Origin: Ensifer adhaerens
GTDB taxonomy: Bacteria; Pseudomonadota; Alphaproteobacteria; Rhizobiales; Rhizobiaceae
Length of the DNA stretch: 64,000 nucleotides
Assembly (NCBI RefSeq): GCF_013283195.1
Contig: NZ_JABEKT010000001.1
Coordinates: forward strand, 966,795-1,030,794
Direction: 5' to 3'
Under the pieces are notes generated by a model. That model saw only the letters and a program-made list of their open reading frames with translations. It was not told the DNA's origin and did not search any database. The translations under genes and the position numbers were made by a program. This document shows, in pieces, positions 44,907 through 53,328 of the stretch. Position 1 is the stretch's first letter. Each line of letters opens with the position of its first letter.

Positions 44907-44981
44907 TTAAAACACGAACATGTAAAGCAGGATGATGGCGATTAAGGGTACGCCCATGAGCCAGAGTACGATGCCTTTCAT
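44907..44981 (-). CDS. 24-residue single-helix membrane peptide
   Basis: A complete small gene encoding MKGIVLWLMGVPLI followed by AIILLYMFVF. Almost the whole peptide is one hydrophobic helix with a Gly-Val-Pro kink. GGAGG lies 8 bases before the ATG, and a hairpin with a T-run lies downstream on the same strand, so it looks like an independent transcription unit. I recall very similar tiny peptides (MKGI-LWLLG-P start) as common in Rhizobiales. The role is unknown. It is too short for most gene finders. Confidence 0.75.
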   Translation of the reverse strand: MKGIVLWLMGVPLIAIILLYMFVF

Positions 44982-45185
44982 TTCAAAACCTCCACGTCAT
45001 TGCCGTTGAAGAGGTAACGCCGGCTGTCGCAAAACGTTCCGTGTGTGCGATCGAGGCCTGGTCGTGTCGTCGCTGTTCAGCGCACGCTCGTGATGGGGTA
45101 ATGTCTTGAGTACGATGCATATTCCAGCTTGGACCGCCGCCGATTTTTAAGGGGATCTGTCCGTCGCCGGTGACATCAGGGCAAC

Positions 45186-45211
45186 AAAAAAGGCCGGGCG
45201 AACCCGACCTT
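45186..45211 (-). terminator. Rho-independent terminator of the cold-shock gene
   Basis: On the minus strand AAGGTCGGG-TTCG-CCCGGCCTT (9-bp stem, one wobble, UUCG-type loop) is followed by six T residues. It lies about 55 bases after the cold-shock gene stop. Confidence 0.9.
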
Positions 45212-45265
45212 CCCATTCGCTGTGCCGCCGCCCGCACATCTGCGTTCGGCAGCGACGCGCGAAAA

Positions 45266-45475
45266 TTACTTGGCCTGCAGGTTGTCTGCAGAAGACTTGC
45301 CGGTCTTGCGGTCGCGCGTCAGCTCGTAGCTGATCTGCTGACCTTCGTTGAGGCCGGAAAGGCCTGCGCGCTGAACGGCCGAGATGTGAACGAACACGTC
45401 CGGGCTGCCGTCGTCAGGCTGAATGAAGCCGAAACCCTTGGTGCTGTTGAACCACTTTACTGTGCCTGTAGCCAT
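45266..45475 (-). CDS. Cold-shock domain protein (CspA family)
   Basis: A 69-residue single OB-fold protein that binds RNA and single-stranded DNA and melts structure. Both nucleic-acid motifs are present: KGFGFIQPD (RNP1) and VFVHISAV (RNP2), after the typical [14 protein letters not shown] start. GGGAA precedes the ATG. The 282 bases upstream up to tRNA-Thr have no gene and probably hold a long leader, as is usual for csp genes. Which of the several rhizobial paralogues this is cannot be told. Confidence 0.95.
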   Translation of the reverse strand: MATGTVKWFNSTKGFGFIQPDDGSPDVFVHISAVQRAGLSGLNEGQQISYELTRDRKTGKSSADNLQAK

Positions 45476-45757
45476 GACGATTCCCTTTCAATCGTTCGTA
45501 ATAGACATTCCCGGAAACAAACCTCCGGATCAGGATAACCGATTTTGAAGAGGGAAGTCCGTCTCTCACGCGCTTAGGGCGCCGACACAAAGTTCGTCAG
45601 CAATATCGATTTCCGCCAAATAAGAGCTGAATGTGACGATTGCAAGGCTTTGTTTGTCGATGCCTAGGCGGGCTGTGCGGCTATGCACATATGAGCGCCC
45701 AGCGCGGTTTGGCGCCGCCGAATACTGGCAATGTTTCAAGCATGTCTAAGAGGGAAA

Positions 45758-45832
45758 TGGTGCTGCTAGAGAGATTTGAACTCTCGGCCTCTCCCTTACC
45801 AAGGGAGTGCTCTACCCCTGAGCTATAGCAGC
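45758..45832 (-). tRNA. tRNA-Thr (GGT)
   Basis: A 75-base cloverleaf on the minus strand. The acceptor arms GCTGCTA and TAGCAGC pair perfectly, the D arm is in AGCTCAGGGGTAGAGC, the anticodon arm is CTCCC-TTGGTAA-GGGAG with anticodon GGT (threonine), the T arm is GAGAGTTCAAATCTCTC, and the 3' CCA is encoded. Confidence 0.97.
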
Positions 45833-45990
45833 ATCTCGCGGCCGGTTCGTTGACAAGCCGCATCAAGCGAGGCGGCTATTGCCATAGCTGGACGGGGAGC
45901 GCAAGCAGCATTTTGAAGTTTTCGCTGTTGTCCTGTGAGAAAATCCGTTTCGGCTTCCGAACCCCCTGCTTTTGCGCTAATGCATCCACC

Positions 45991-46230
45991 ATGCAAACAG
46001 ACGACAAGAAAAGCGCTGAGGGCGAAGCTTCGTTGACCGAGCCGGAGAGCGCGCCGGCAAAGCGCCGGCAAAAGGATACGACCGAGCAGGACCTGAGGAA
46101 GGCGCGCCTCGCCAAGACGCTGCGCGACAATCTCCAGCGCCGCAAGCAGCAGATGCGCGCGCGCCGGTCCGGGGCCCCCGACGAGGCGATCGGCCTGCCT
46201 GCCGCAAAAACGGACGAATCGGAAGATTAG
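45991..46230 (+). CDS. Small basic hypothetical protein
   Basis: A 79-residue hydrophilic protein rich in Lys, Arg and Glu, with a central basic helix (DLRKARLAKTLRDNLQRRKQ, then QMRARR). The N-terminal third is acidic and likely disordered. It may bind nucleic acid, but no family is recognised. The ATG at 45991 is the natural start. It lies between tRNA-Thr and murA, and homologues upstream of murA are common in this order as far as I recall. Confidence 0.6.
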   Translation: MQTDDKKSAEGEASLTEPESAPAKRRQKDTTEQDLRKARLAKTLRDNLQRRKQQMRARRSGAPDEAIGLPAAKTDESED

Positions 46231-46390
46231 TACGGGCAGGGCGCCGTTCGGCGGTCTTTCGTGGGAGCAGGCGGCCGTGGCTGCCATGCGTTCAAGGCAC
46301 TTCTAATTTCGCGGCGTCTCCCCTAAAGAGGCGCCTTCAGATACACTTCACTTTTTTGGAAAGGCGGGCCAAGCCCGTTCGAGAGGCCTC

Positions 46391-47683
46391 ATGGATCGCA
46401 TCAGGATTGTAGGCGGGAATGAACTTCACGGGGTCATCCCGATTTCCGGCGCGAAGAATGCGGCCCTGCCGCTGATGATCGCATCGCTGTTGACCGACGA
46501 TACGCTGACGCTGGAAAACGTTCCGCATCTGGCCGACGTCGAGCAGCTGATCCGCATCCTCGGAAACCATGGCGTCGATATCTCGGTCAACGGCCGGCGC
46601 GAGCGCCAGGGCGAAAGCTACGCCCGCACGATCCATTTCACCTGCCGCAACATCGTCGACACCACGGCGCCTTACGAGCTCGTGTCGAAGATGCGCGCGA
46701 GCTTCTGGGTCATCGGTCCGCTTCTGGCGCGTGAAGGCAAGGCCCGTGTTTCGCTGCCGGGCGGCTGCGCCATCGGCACGCGTCCGGTCGACCTGTTCAT
46801 TGAGGGCCTGCAGGCGCTCAGCGCCAACATTGAGATCGACAGCGGCTACGTCAACGCGACGGCCCCGGCCGGCGGCCTGATCGGCGCGCGTTATACCTTC
46901 CCGAAAGTTTCCGTCGGCGCCACTCACGTGCTGATGATGGCAGCGACACTTGCCAACGGTACCACCGTGCTTGGCAACGCCGCGCGCGAGCCTGAGGTTG
47001 TCGACCTTGCCAACTGCCTGAACGCCATGGGCGCAAAGATCACCGGCCAGGGCACCGCGACGATCACCATTGAGGGCGTGCGCTCGCTGTCGGGCGCCCG
47101 TCACCGCGTCCTGCCTGACCGCATCGAGACTGGCACCTACGCCATGGCCGTTGCCATGACCGGCGGCGACGTCATCCTCGAAGACACCGACATGGCGCTG
47201 CTCGACACCGCGCTGGAAGCGATCCGCCGCGCCGGCGCCGAGATCACCGAGACCAACAGCGGCATCCGCGTCGTGCGCAACGGTGCGGGCATCAAGCCGG
47301 TCGATATCGTCACCGATCCCTTCCCGGGCTTCCCGACCGACCTGCAGGCGCAGTTCATGGGCCTGATGACCATGGCGAAGGGCACGTCGCATATCACTGA
47401 GACGATCTTCGAAAACCGCTTTATGCACGTGCAGGAGCTTGCCCGCCTTGGCGCCAAGATCTCGCTGTCGGGCCAGACCGCCAAGATCGAGGGCGTCAGC
47501 CGGCTGAAGGGCGCGCCCGTGATGGCAACCGACCTTCGTGCCTCCGTCTCGCTTGTCATCGCCGGCCTTGCGGCGGAAGGCGAAACCATGGTGTCGCGCG
47601 TCTACCATCTCGACCGCGGCTTCGAGCGGTTGGAAGAAAAGCTCACCCGTTGCGGCGCCCATGTCGAGCGCGTCAGCGACTGA
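46391..47683 (+). CDS. murA: UDP-N-acetylglucosamine 1-carboxyvinyltransferase
   Basis: MurA transfers enolpyruvate from PEP to UDP-GlcNAc, the first committed step of peptidoglycan synthesis and the fosfomycin target. The 430-residue protein starts [20 protein letters not shown] followed by [14 protein letters not shown]. The catalytic Cys126 is in [15 protein letters not shown], so fosfomycin sensitivity is expected. Other motifs are [30 protein letters not shown] and [10 protein letters not shown]. It precedes the DUF2948-hisD block by about 100 bases, with a strong hairpin between them. Confidence 0.98.
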   Translation: MDRIRIVGGNELHGVIPISGAKNAALPLMIASLLTDDTLTLENVPHLADVEQLIRILGNHGVDISVNGRRERQGESYARTIHFTCRNIVDTTAPYELVSKMRASFWVIGPLLAREGKARVSLPGGCAIGTRPVDLFIEGLQALSANIEIDSGYVNATAPAGGLIGARYTFPKVSVGATHVLMMAATLANGTTVLGNAAREPEVVDLANCLNAMGAKITGQGTATITIEGVRSLSGARHRVLPDRIETGTYAMAVAMTGGDVILEDTDMALLDTALEAIRRAGAEITETNSGIRVVRNGAGIKPVDIVTDPFPGFPTDLQAQFMGLMTMAKGTSHITETIFENRFMHVQELARLGAKISLSGQTAKIEGVSRLKGAPVMATDLRASVSLVIAGLAAEGETMVSRVYHLDRGFERLEEKLTRCGAHVERVSD

Positions 47684-47690
47684 TTTTACC

Positions 47691-47727
47691 CGTCGCGCCT
47701 GATGCCGTTGCGGTTTCAGGCGCGACG
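47691..47727. terminator. Hairpin after murA
   Basis: Perfect 12-base arms CGTCGCGCCTGA / TCAGGCGCGACG with a 13-base loop begin 8 bases past the murA stop. No T-run follows. It probably separates murA from the hisD operon or stabilises the 3' end. Confidence 0.6.
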
Positions 47728-47789
47728 TCCTATGTCCATTTCAATTGTGGCACGCAAAATGTGCGACGAAAGCGAAAGGAATGGATGGC

Positions 47790-48230
47790 ATGGATGGTCT
47801 GAAGCTGCTGGCGCTCGATGAAGAGGATCTGGCCGTCGTCTCCGCCCACGTCCAGGATGCCGTGTTCAAGGTTTCCGGGCTGGAATACGATGCGCGCCGC
47901 AAGCAGTTTTCGCTCAGCGTCAACCGGTTCGTCTGGGAGATGGCCGATGGCAAGCGCCGTTCCTTCGAGCGTCGACGGGCCGTGCTCCTGTTCAAGCGGG
48001 TGGGTGCGGTGCGTTCGCTCGGTTTTGATCGTGGCAATGGCGAGGCCGTGCTCGACCTGCTGGCGGTAACATTCAAGGTCGCCGGCGAGGGGCCGGAAGG
48101 CACAGTCGAACTCGTTCTTGCCGGCGACGCGTCCATTGCCCTTGATGTGGAATGCATCGAGGTGCAGCTTGCAGATACCGGCGGGGCATGGGAAACCGCT
48201 TTCAAGCCCCGGCATCCCGAAGGCGTTTGA
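47790..48230 (+). CDS. DUF2948 family protein
   Basis: A 146-residue protein of the DUF2948 family, found upstream of hisD in many Alphaproteobacteria. Recognised parts are LLALDEEDLAVVSAHVQDAV, RKQFSLSVNRFVWEM, RRRAVLLFKRVGAVRSLG and the C-terminal IALDVECIEVQLAD. AAAGGA lies 9 bases before the ATG at 47790; ATG 47781 would leave no room for it. The function is unknown. It overlaps nothing and precedes hisD by 37 bases. Confidence 0.85.
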   Translation: MDGLKLLALDEEDLAVVSAHVQDAVFKVSGLEYDARRKQFSLSVNRFVWEMADGKRRSFERRRAVLLFKRVGAVRSLGFDRGNGEAVLDLLAVTFKVAGEGPEGTVELVLAGDASIALDVECIEVQLADTGGAWETAFKPRHPEGV

Positions 48231-48267
48231 GCTCCGCGACACAGGCATACGACAAGGACATTTTGCG

Positions 48268-49572
48268 TTGGCAATCAGGCTGAACTATCTCGACGGTAAC
48301 TTCGAACAGCAGTTCGCGGCGTTTCTGACCACCAAGCGTGAAGTTTCCGAGGACGTCAATGCGGCGGTGAAGGCGATCATCGACGATGTGCGTCTGCGCG
48401 GCGATGAGGCGGTGGCGGAATATTCCGCCCGCTTCGACGGTATCGACTTCGCGACGACGCCGATGCGCGTCAGTGCCGAGGAAATCGATGCGGCGATCCA
48501 GGTGGTCGAGCCGGAAGTGCTGGGCGCGCTCAAGGTTGCGGCCGTTCGCATCGAGTCGCATCATGCCCGCCAGCGGCCGAAGGACGATATCTACGAGGAT
48601 ACGATGGGCGTCGGCCTCGGCTCACGCTGGACGGCGGTCGATGCCGTCGGGCTCTACGTGCCCGGTGGCACGGCGAGCTATCCAAGCTCGGTGTTGATGA
48701 ACGCGCTGCCGGCCAAGGTCGCCGGTGTCGAGCGCATCGTCATGGTTGTGCCGGCCAATGGCGGCAAGATCAACCCGGCTGTGCTGGCGGCAGCGCGTCT
48801 TGCCGGCGTCGAGGAAATCTACCGCATCGGCGGCGCGCAGGCCGTGGCAGCCCTTGCCTATGGCACCGCCACCATCGCGCCGGTCGCAAAGGTCGTCGGC
48901 CCGGGCAATGCCTATGTGGCTGCCGCCAAGCGCCAGGTCTTCGGCACCGTCGGTATCGACATGATCGCCGGCCCTTCGGAAGTGCTCGTCATCGCCGACC
49001 GCGACAACGATCCGGACTGGATCGCCGCCGATCTTCTGGCGCAGGCCGAGCACGATGTCGGCGCCCAGTCGATCCTGATCACCGACGACGCCGCCTTCGG
49101 CGAGGCCGTCGAGGCGGCGGTCGAACGGCAGCTGAAGACGCTGCCGCGTGCCGAGACGGCTTCTGCGAGCTGGCGCGATTTCGGAGCGATCATCCTGGTG
49201 CCGGATCTGGAAAAGGCGATACCGCTTGCAAACCGCATTGCCGCCGAACATCTGGAGCTGGCGCTTGCCGATCCCGAGCCGATGGTCGCGAAGATCCGCA
49301 ATGCCGGCGCCATCTTTGTCGGACGCCACACGCCTGAAGTTATCGGCGATTATGTCGGCGGTTCGAACCACGTGCTGCCGACCGCCCGCTCGGCGCGGTT
49401 CTCCTCCGGCCTCGGTGTTCTCGATTACATGAAGCGCACGTCGATCCTGCGGCTCGATGCGGAGCAGCTGCGCATCCTCGGGCCGGCGGCGATCGCTTTG
49501 GCGCGCTCCGAAGGGCTTGAGGCCCATGCGCGCTCGGTCGCGATCCGCCTCAATCTCGGGGATGCGGGATGA
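48268..49572 (+). CDS. hisD: Histidinol dehydrogenase
   Basis: HisD oxidises L-histidinol to histidine in two NAD-dependent steps at a zinc site. Starting at the TTG at 48268, with AAGGA upstream, the protein is 434 residues, the usual length in rhizobia. Motifs include [76 protein letters not shown] and GGSNHVLPT. Its stop overlaps the start of the UPF0262 gene. Other his genes are not nearby, as is normal in this group. Confidence 0.97.
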   Translation: MAIRLNYLDGNFEQQFAAFLTTKREVSEDVNAAVKAIIDDVRLRGDEAVAEYSARFDGIDFATTPMRVSAEEIDAAIQVVEPEVLGALKVAAVRIESHHARQRPKDDIYEDTMGVGLGSRWTAVDAVGLYVPGGTASYPSSVLMNALPAKVAGVERIVMVVPANGGKINPAVLAAARLAGVEEIYRIGGAQAVAALAYGTATIAPVAKVVGPGNAYVAAAKRQVFGTVGIDMIAGPSEVLVIADRDNDPDWIAADLLAQAEHDVGAQSILITDDAAFGEAVEAAVERQLKTLPRAETASASWRDFGAIILVPDLEKAIPLANRIAAEHLELALADPEPMVAKIRNAGAIFVGRHTPEVIGDYVGGSNHVLPTARSARFSSGLGVLDYMKRTSILRLDAEQLRILGPAAIALARSEGLEAHARSVAIRLNLGDAG

Positions 49573-50045
49573 AGGCAGACCGCAATCAGCGCCTCTGCGA
49601 TGTCGTACTGGACGAGACGATCGGCCGTTCGACGCCCGACGTGGAGCATGAGCGCGCGGTTGCGATCTTCGATCTTCTCGAAGAAAACCTGTTCGAGCCG
49701 GTCGGCCATCCGGGCGGCCCCTACAAACTCAACCTCTCCTTGATGGACGCAAAACTGGTCTTTGCGATCTCGACCGAGAAGGGATCCGACGTCGCCACCC
49801 ATATTCTCTCGCTGACACCGTTTCGCCGGATCGTGAAAGACTATTTCCTGATCTGCGAAAGCTACTACGAGGCGATCCGTTCGGCGACGCCGAGCCAGAT
49901 CGAAGCGATCGACATGGGGCGTCGCGGCATCCACAACGAGGGTTCGCAGACGCTGATGGATCGCCTGTCAGGCAAGATCCGGCTCGATTTCGACACCGCC
50001 CGCCGTCTGTTCACGCTCGTCTGCGTGCTGTACTGGCGCGGATGA
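49569..50045 (+). CDS. UPF0262 family protein
   Basis: A 158-residue protein of the UPF0262 family, restricted mainly to Alphaproteobacteria. Recognisable segments are [58 protein letters not shown] and [11 protein letters not shown]. The function is unknown. It is coupled on both sides by ATGA overlaps (hisD before, phosphatase after), so it is made together with both. Confidence 0.9.
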   Translation: MKADRNQRLCDVVLDETIGRSTPDVEHERAVAIFDLLEENLFEPVGHPGGPYKLNLSLMDAKLVFAISTEKGSDVATHILSLTPFRRIVKDYFLICESYYEAIRSATPSQIEAIDMGRRGIHNEGSQTLMDRLSGKIRLDFDTARRLFTLVCVLYWRG

Positions 50046-50527
50046 CGGCGGAGACCGGAATGACGGGAACCGCGACGCGCCAACTGACAACGCCACGCTC
50101 CGTTCTCTTCATGTGCGGTATGAACGCGATCCGCTCGCCGATGGCAGAGGCGCTCGCCAAGGCGGCCTTGCCGGCGGGGACCTATGTGGCGTCGGCCGGC
50201 GTGCGCCACGGCGAGCGCGATCCCTTCGTCGACGTGGTGCTGGACGAGGTCGGGCTGTCCATCGGGCGGCATCAGCCGCGCACGCTGGACGAGCTCGAGG
50301 ACGATTATTTCGACCTCATCGTCACACTGGCGCCGGAGGCTCATCACCTGGCGCTGGACCTGACGCGCTCCATGGCCGTCGATGTGGTCTATTGGCCGAC
50401 GCCGGACCCGACGGTTGCCACCGGCACGCGCGAGCAGATCGTCGATGCCTATCGCGCCGTTCGCGATCATCTGGCCACGCTGATTAATCGCCGTCTGGTA
50501 GTGGCGCCCGCGGACGAAAAGGCCTAA
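50042..50527 (+). CDS. Low-molecular-weight protein-tyrosine-phosphatase-like protein
   Basis: A 161-residue protein with the LMW phosphatase/arsenate-reductase fold. The P-loop [14 protein letters not shown] keeps the C-x5-R-S pattern, and the general-acid Asp is probably in [11 protein letters not shown]. It lacks the Cys pair expected of thioredoxin-coupled ArsC, so phosphatase activity is more likely. It is the last of the hisD, UPF0262, phosphatase overlap chain and lies upstream of infA. The target is unknown. Confidence 0.85.
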   Translation: MTAETGMTGTATRQLTTPRSVLFMCGMNAIRSPMAEALAKAALPAGTYVASAGVRHGERDPFVDVVLDEVGLSIGRHQPRTLDELEDDYFDLIVTLAPEAHHLALDLTRSMAVDVVYWPTPDPTVATGTREQIVDAYRAVRDHLATLINRRLVVAPADEKA

Positions 50528-50667
50528 TACCAACCTCGGCCGACGCTTTTGGTGCACGGACGCGCCGACAATCCCGACCGGACGGCTTGGCACCGGTTGC
50601 GGTTTTCTCCTTGGCAAAGAGCTAAATCGCTCCGGCGCAATCGTTCAATATCAGCGCAGGTTGGTAT
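50527..50667. repeat. 141-bp element with 10-bp terminal inverted repeats
   Basis: ATACCAACCT (50527-50536) and AGGTTGGTAT (50658-50667) are exact reverse complements and bound a 141-base stretch filling the phosphatase-infA gap. The flanking bases (CTA / CAG) do not form a clear target duplication. The ends look like those of an interspersed repeat or MITE-like element in rhizobial genomes. The infA promoter must lie within or after it. Confidence 0.55.
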
Positions 50668-50794
50668 CAGGCAGTACAAAAGCGGAAAAGCCGGCGCAAA
50701 GCGGTTCACAAATCCTCGTCGATTGTGTAGTTTCCGGCGAATTTTTCGGGATGCGTGTCGTATCGCCGAACAAACACAGAAAGAACAGTCCTAC

Positions 50795-51013
50795 ATGGCG
50801 AAAGAAGAAGTCCTCGAATTCCCGGGCGTGGTCACGGAATTGCTTCCCAATGCGACCTTCCGCGTGAAGCTCGAAAATGAACATGAGATTATTGCCCACA
50901 CCGCAGGCCGCATGCGCAAGAACCGTATCCGCGTTCTGGCCGGCGACAAGGTGCTCGTCGAAATGACGCCCTATGACCTGACCAAGGGTCGCATCACCTA
51001 CCGCTTCAAGTAA
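50795..51013 (+). CDS. infA: Translation initiation factor IF-1
   Basis: IF-1 binds the ribosomal A site during initiation together with IF-2 and IF-3. The 72-residue OB-fold protein begins [20 protein letters not shown] and contains [20 protein letters not shown], the [19 protein letters not shown] segment and the ending GRITYRFK. The frame is open far upstream through the 141-bp element, but the family start is clear at 50795. It precedes maf by 49 bases. Confidence 0.97.
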   Translation: MAKEEVLEFPGVVTELLPNATFRVKLENEHEIIAHTAGRMRKNRIRVLAGDKVLVEMTPYDLTKGRITYRFK

Positions 51014-51062
51014 ACCGCCGACAGGTGGCTTCATCATATCTCTGGGGTGACGGCGCGTTCCG

Positions 51063-51683
51063 ATGACAACGGCTCAAAAACTGATATTGGCGTCCGGTTC
51101 GCCGCGTCGCGTCGAGCTTTTGGCCCAGGCAGGCATCGAGCCTGCGCGCCTGATGCCGATGGATCTCGACGAGACGCCGAAGCGTTCCGAGCATCCGCGC
51201 TCGCTGGCGCGTCGTCTTTCGGCCGAGAAGGCGAAGGCGGCGCTGGCCGCGATCAAGGGTGAGGCCGGTTGGGATGGCAGCTATATCCTGGCGGCCGACA
51301 CGGTCGTCTGCGTCGGCAGGCGCATCCTGCCGAAGCCCGAGCTCGTCAGCGAAGCGTCGAGCGCCCTGCATTTGCTGTCTGGCCGCAGCCACCGGGTCTA
51401 TACGGGCGTCTGCCTGATCACGCCCGACAAAACGCTGCGCCAGAAGGTGGTCGACACCAAGGTCCGCTTCAAGCGTCTTTCCGGTTTCGACATCGAGAGC
51501 TATCTTGCCTCCGGCCAATGGCGTGGCAAGGCAGGCGCCTATGGCATCCAAGGGATCGCCGGCAGCTTCGTCGTCAAGCTCGTCGGCTCCTACAGCAACG
51601 TCGTCGGCCTGCCGCTCTATGAGACCGTCGGCCTTTTGGTCGGTGAAGGCTACGACGTTCACAATCGTTGGCTGGAAGGCTGA
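51063..51683 (+). CDS. maf: Maf-like nucleoside triphosphate pyrophosphatase
   Basis: A 206-residue Maf/HAM1-fold enzyme that hydrolyses non-standard or modified nucleotides and is linked to septum formation. Motifs are [18 protein letters not shown] near the N-terminus, [17 protein letters not shown] (catalytic Asp), [13 protein letters not shown], and [15 protein letters not shown] followed by [11 protein letters not shown]. It lies between infA and yacG, with 5 bases to the latter, an order conserved in Rhizobiales. Confidence 0.95.
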   Translation: MTTAQKLILASGSPRRVELLAQAGIEPARLMPMDLDETPKRSEHPRSLARRLSAEKAKAALAAIKGEAGWDGSYILAADTVVCVGRRILPKPELVSEASSALHLLSGRSHRVYTGVCLITPDKTLRQKVVDTKVRFKRLSGFDIESYLASGQWRGKAGAYGIQGIAGSFVVKLVGSYSNVVGLPLYETVGLLVGEGYDVHNRWLEG

Positions 51684-51688
51684 AGGCA

Positions 51689-51898
51689 GTGACGGACGAA
51701 GACAAGAAGACGGGCTCGAACGTCGCACCCTTGCGCGCACCGCGTCCTTGCCCCGAATGCGCTCGCCCCTCGCACCGCGAGCACTATCCCTTCTGCTCGG
51801 ATCGCTGCCGCAATGTCGACCTCAACCGCTGGCTCTCGGGCTCCTACGCCATTCCTGTGGCAGACGACGAGTCGAAAGCCGACGACGACGATCGCTGA
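51689..51898 (+). CDS. yacG: YacG zinc protein, DNA gyrase inhibitor type
   Basis: A 69-residue zinc-ribbon protein. YacG in E. coli binds GyrB and inhibits gyrase. The four zinc ligands are in PCPECARPS and FCSDRCRNVDLNRWL, followed by SGSYAIPV and an acidic tail. A GTG start at 51689 with AAGG upstream gives the usual length; a TTG at 51668 would overlap maf. It ends the infA-maf-yacG group. Confidence 0.92.
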   Translation: MTDEDKKTGSNVAPLRAPRPCPECARPSHREHYPFCSDRCRNVDLNRWLSGSYAIPVADDESKADDDDR

Positions 51899-51980
51899 CC
51901 GCGATCTGCCTGAATATCCTCAGTTTTTCGGCTTTTTCCACACTCTTTGAAATAACTGCCAAAAAACTTTCATTTGGTGC

Positions 51981-52008
51981 TGGACACCGCCGAACATCAT
52001 GTTATAAC
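51981..52008 (+). promoter_or_regulatory. Sigma-70-type promoter for tRNA-Phe
   Basis: TGGACA (51981-51986), a 16-base spacer and TATAAC (52003-52008) place a transcript start near 52015, about 65 bases before the mature tRNA. Confidence 0.6.
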
Positions 52009-52020
52009 CCCGCTCGCTTC

Positions 52021-52076
52021 CGGGGCACAAACAACGCCCCGAGGGTTCCGAAAGGAACCGCTGCCCGCAACGGCAG
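52021..52076 (+). ncRNA. Structured leader of tRNA-Phe with three hairpins
   Basis: Three perfect hairpins follow each other: CGGGGC/GCCCCG (52021-52041), GGTTCC-GAAA-GGAACC (52044-52059, a GNRA tetraloop) and CTGCC/GGCAG (52061-52076). They end three bases before the tRNA. This is probably the 5' leader removed by RNase P; a separate small RNA is possible. Confidence 0.5.
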
Positions 52077-52079
52077 GAT

Positions 52080-52155
52080 GCCCGGATAGCTCAGTTGGTA
52101 GAGCAGCGGATTGAAAATCCGCGTGTCGGTGGTTCAAATCCGCCTCCGGGCACCA
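52080..52155 (+). tRNA. tRNA-Phe (GAA)
   Basis: A 76-base cloverleaf: acceptor arms GCCCGGA / TCCGGGC, D arm AGCTCAGTTGGTAGAGC, anticodon arm GCGGA-TTGAAAA-TCCGC with anticodon GAA (phenylalanine), T arm GGTGGTTCAAATCCGCC, and encoded CCA. TTTTT follows at once. Confidence 0.97.
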
Positions 52156-52473
52156 TTTTTCCCAATGGTCCCATCGCATTCGAAATTTCTGGTTCCGCGG
52201 AGCCTGCTGCCTGCGTCAAGGCCGTCTGCCTTCGCAAACCATGGCGCTCACTCTGCCTTTGCCGGTCGCCGATCGCTCGGGCTAGATCCAGGGCGAAACA
52301 CCTATCTTTAACCAATTGTTAACTATGTCGGCGCAACCTCAGTCGTTGATAGCAGATTGTGCACGGATCCCGTGGGACCGTACCAGCAGGGCGTTTCGAG
52401 CTCGGGATCAACCGGGCATGCCGCGCCCCAAAAGCAGACGCATTCGTTCATTCCTGAGGGAGTAGAGGCAAGG
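52156..52473. other. Intergenic region after tRNA-Phe
   Basis: These 318 bases contain no credible gene apart from an upstream extension of the small peptide frame. TTAAC-CAATT-GTTAA near 52307-52321 is a small dyad and could belong to the promoter of the peptide gene. Nothing else stands out. Confidence 0.4.
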
Positions 52474-52569
52474 ATGTACGAAATGGCAGATCACATGATG
52501 AAAATGCTGATGAGCATCATGGCAGCGCTGTCGCTCGGTTCGCTGCTGTTTCTGATGGCTGTTCTGTAA
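52474..52569 (+). CDS. 31-residue hydrophobic membrane peptide
   Basis: A small gene encoding MYEMADHMMKMLMSIMAALS followed by LGSLLFLMAVL. A Met-rich amphipathic start leads into one membrane helix. GGCAAGG lies directly upstream of the ATG; the nearby ATG at 52486 is an alternative. The frame is open to 52357, but that part is unlike protein. No family is recognised. A row of four perfect hairpins follows downstream. Confidence 0.5.
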   Translation: MYEMADHMMKMLMSIMAALSLGSLLFLMAVL

Positions 52570-52613
52570 AGCGCGTCGCGATCATAAGGGCCCGCGCTTC
52601 AAGCTTTCGTTCC

Positions 52614-52735
52614 TTCGCGATACCGCTATCGCGAACACGCTGAACATTTTTGCACGAGACGACGTGCGGCTGCGAGAAGGCAGGTTCTGCCTTCATGTCT
52701 GCGTCTCATGCAGCGCTGCGTCTCTTCAAGAGACG
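52614..52735. repeat. Four tandem perfect hairpins
   Basis: TTCGCGATA/TATCGCGAA (52614-52635), GCACG/CGTGC (52652-52667), GAAGGCAG/CTGCCTTC (52676-52694) and CGTCTCTT/AAGAGACG (52719-52735) lie within 122 bases between a plus-strand peptide gene and a minus-strand DUF930 gene. They could end both transcripts or form a small structured RNA. None has a strong T-run. Confidence 0.6.
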
Positions 52736-52820
52736 TTAGGCTGCGATAGCAGGTTGAATGGTTGAATATTCGGCCTCTTAGCCGGACAGGATCCATCGGC
52801 CGTATCTGCCGCCCGCCTGG

Positions 52821-53207
52821 TCATGGGTAGAGATAAAACTCGTCCCAGCTGTCGCGCGGCACGAGTTCGCCGATCTTGTATTCGAAGGACAGGATATCCA
52901 GGTGCTCGGCGTCGGTCAGGCACTTGAACTTCAGCTTGTACCATTCGCCCTTGCTGCGGAACACCGCGCCCGGCGCCTTCATCTTGTCTTCTTTCATGAC
53001 CGGTTCGGCGAAGGTGTAGGCGATCACCTTGTCCGGCTTGAAGGTCGACTTGTCGGCGTTGATGCGCTCCATCGCCTCGGTGTCGCAGCGCTGCTCCAGC
53101 CGGGTCTGCGGGTCGAGCTTTTCGAACTGGCGCACCAGGGACTGATCCATCGCCAGCGCCGGGGAAAATGTGGCGGCGAAGATGAGCGGGTACGCGACTG
53201 TCTTCAT
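52821..53207 (-). CDS. DUF930 exported protein
   Basis: A 128-residue protein with a signal peptide (MKTVAYPLIFAATFSPALA) and the DUF930 pattern typical of rhizobia: LDPQTRLEQRCDTEAMERIN, FKPDKVIAYTFAEPVMK, APGAVFRSKGEWYKLKFKC, and DILSFEYKIGELVPR. Two Cys residues may form a disulphide in the periplasm. The function is unknown. It is transcribed alone or after the YbaK gene (121-base gap). Confidence 0.85.
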   Translation of the reverse strand: MKTVAYPLIFAATFSPALAMDQSLVRQFEKLDPQTRLEQRCDTEAMERINADKSTFKPDKVIAYTFAEPVMKEDKMKAPGAVFRSKGEWYKLKFKCLTDAEHLDILSFEYKIGELVPRDSWDEFYLYP

Positions 53208-53328
53208 GCTGGACGGTTTCCTGATTGTGCAAGGGGCGGCCGCGGCAAATCACCGCCGTGGCGCAACGTCGGTTTCAGGTAAGCTTTGTGGCCATACCAA
53301 GGCACGGACCACGTTTCCGAAAGGTGGA

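Noticed and set aside
50549-50794. In-frame extension of infA through the upstream 141-bp element
   Set aside because: IF-1 is a 72-residue protein with a fixed N-terminus; the extension is open only because of base composition.
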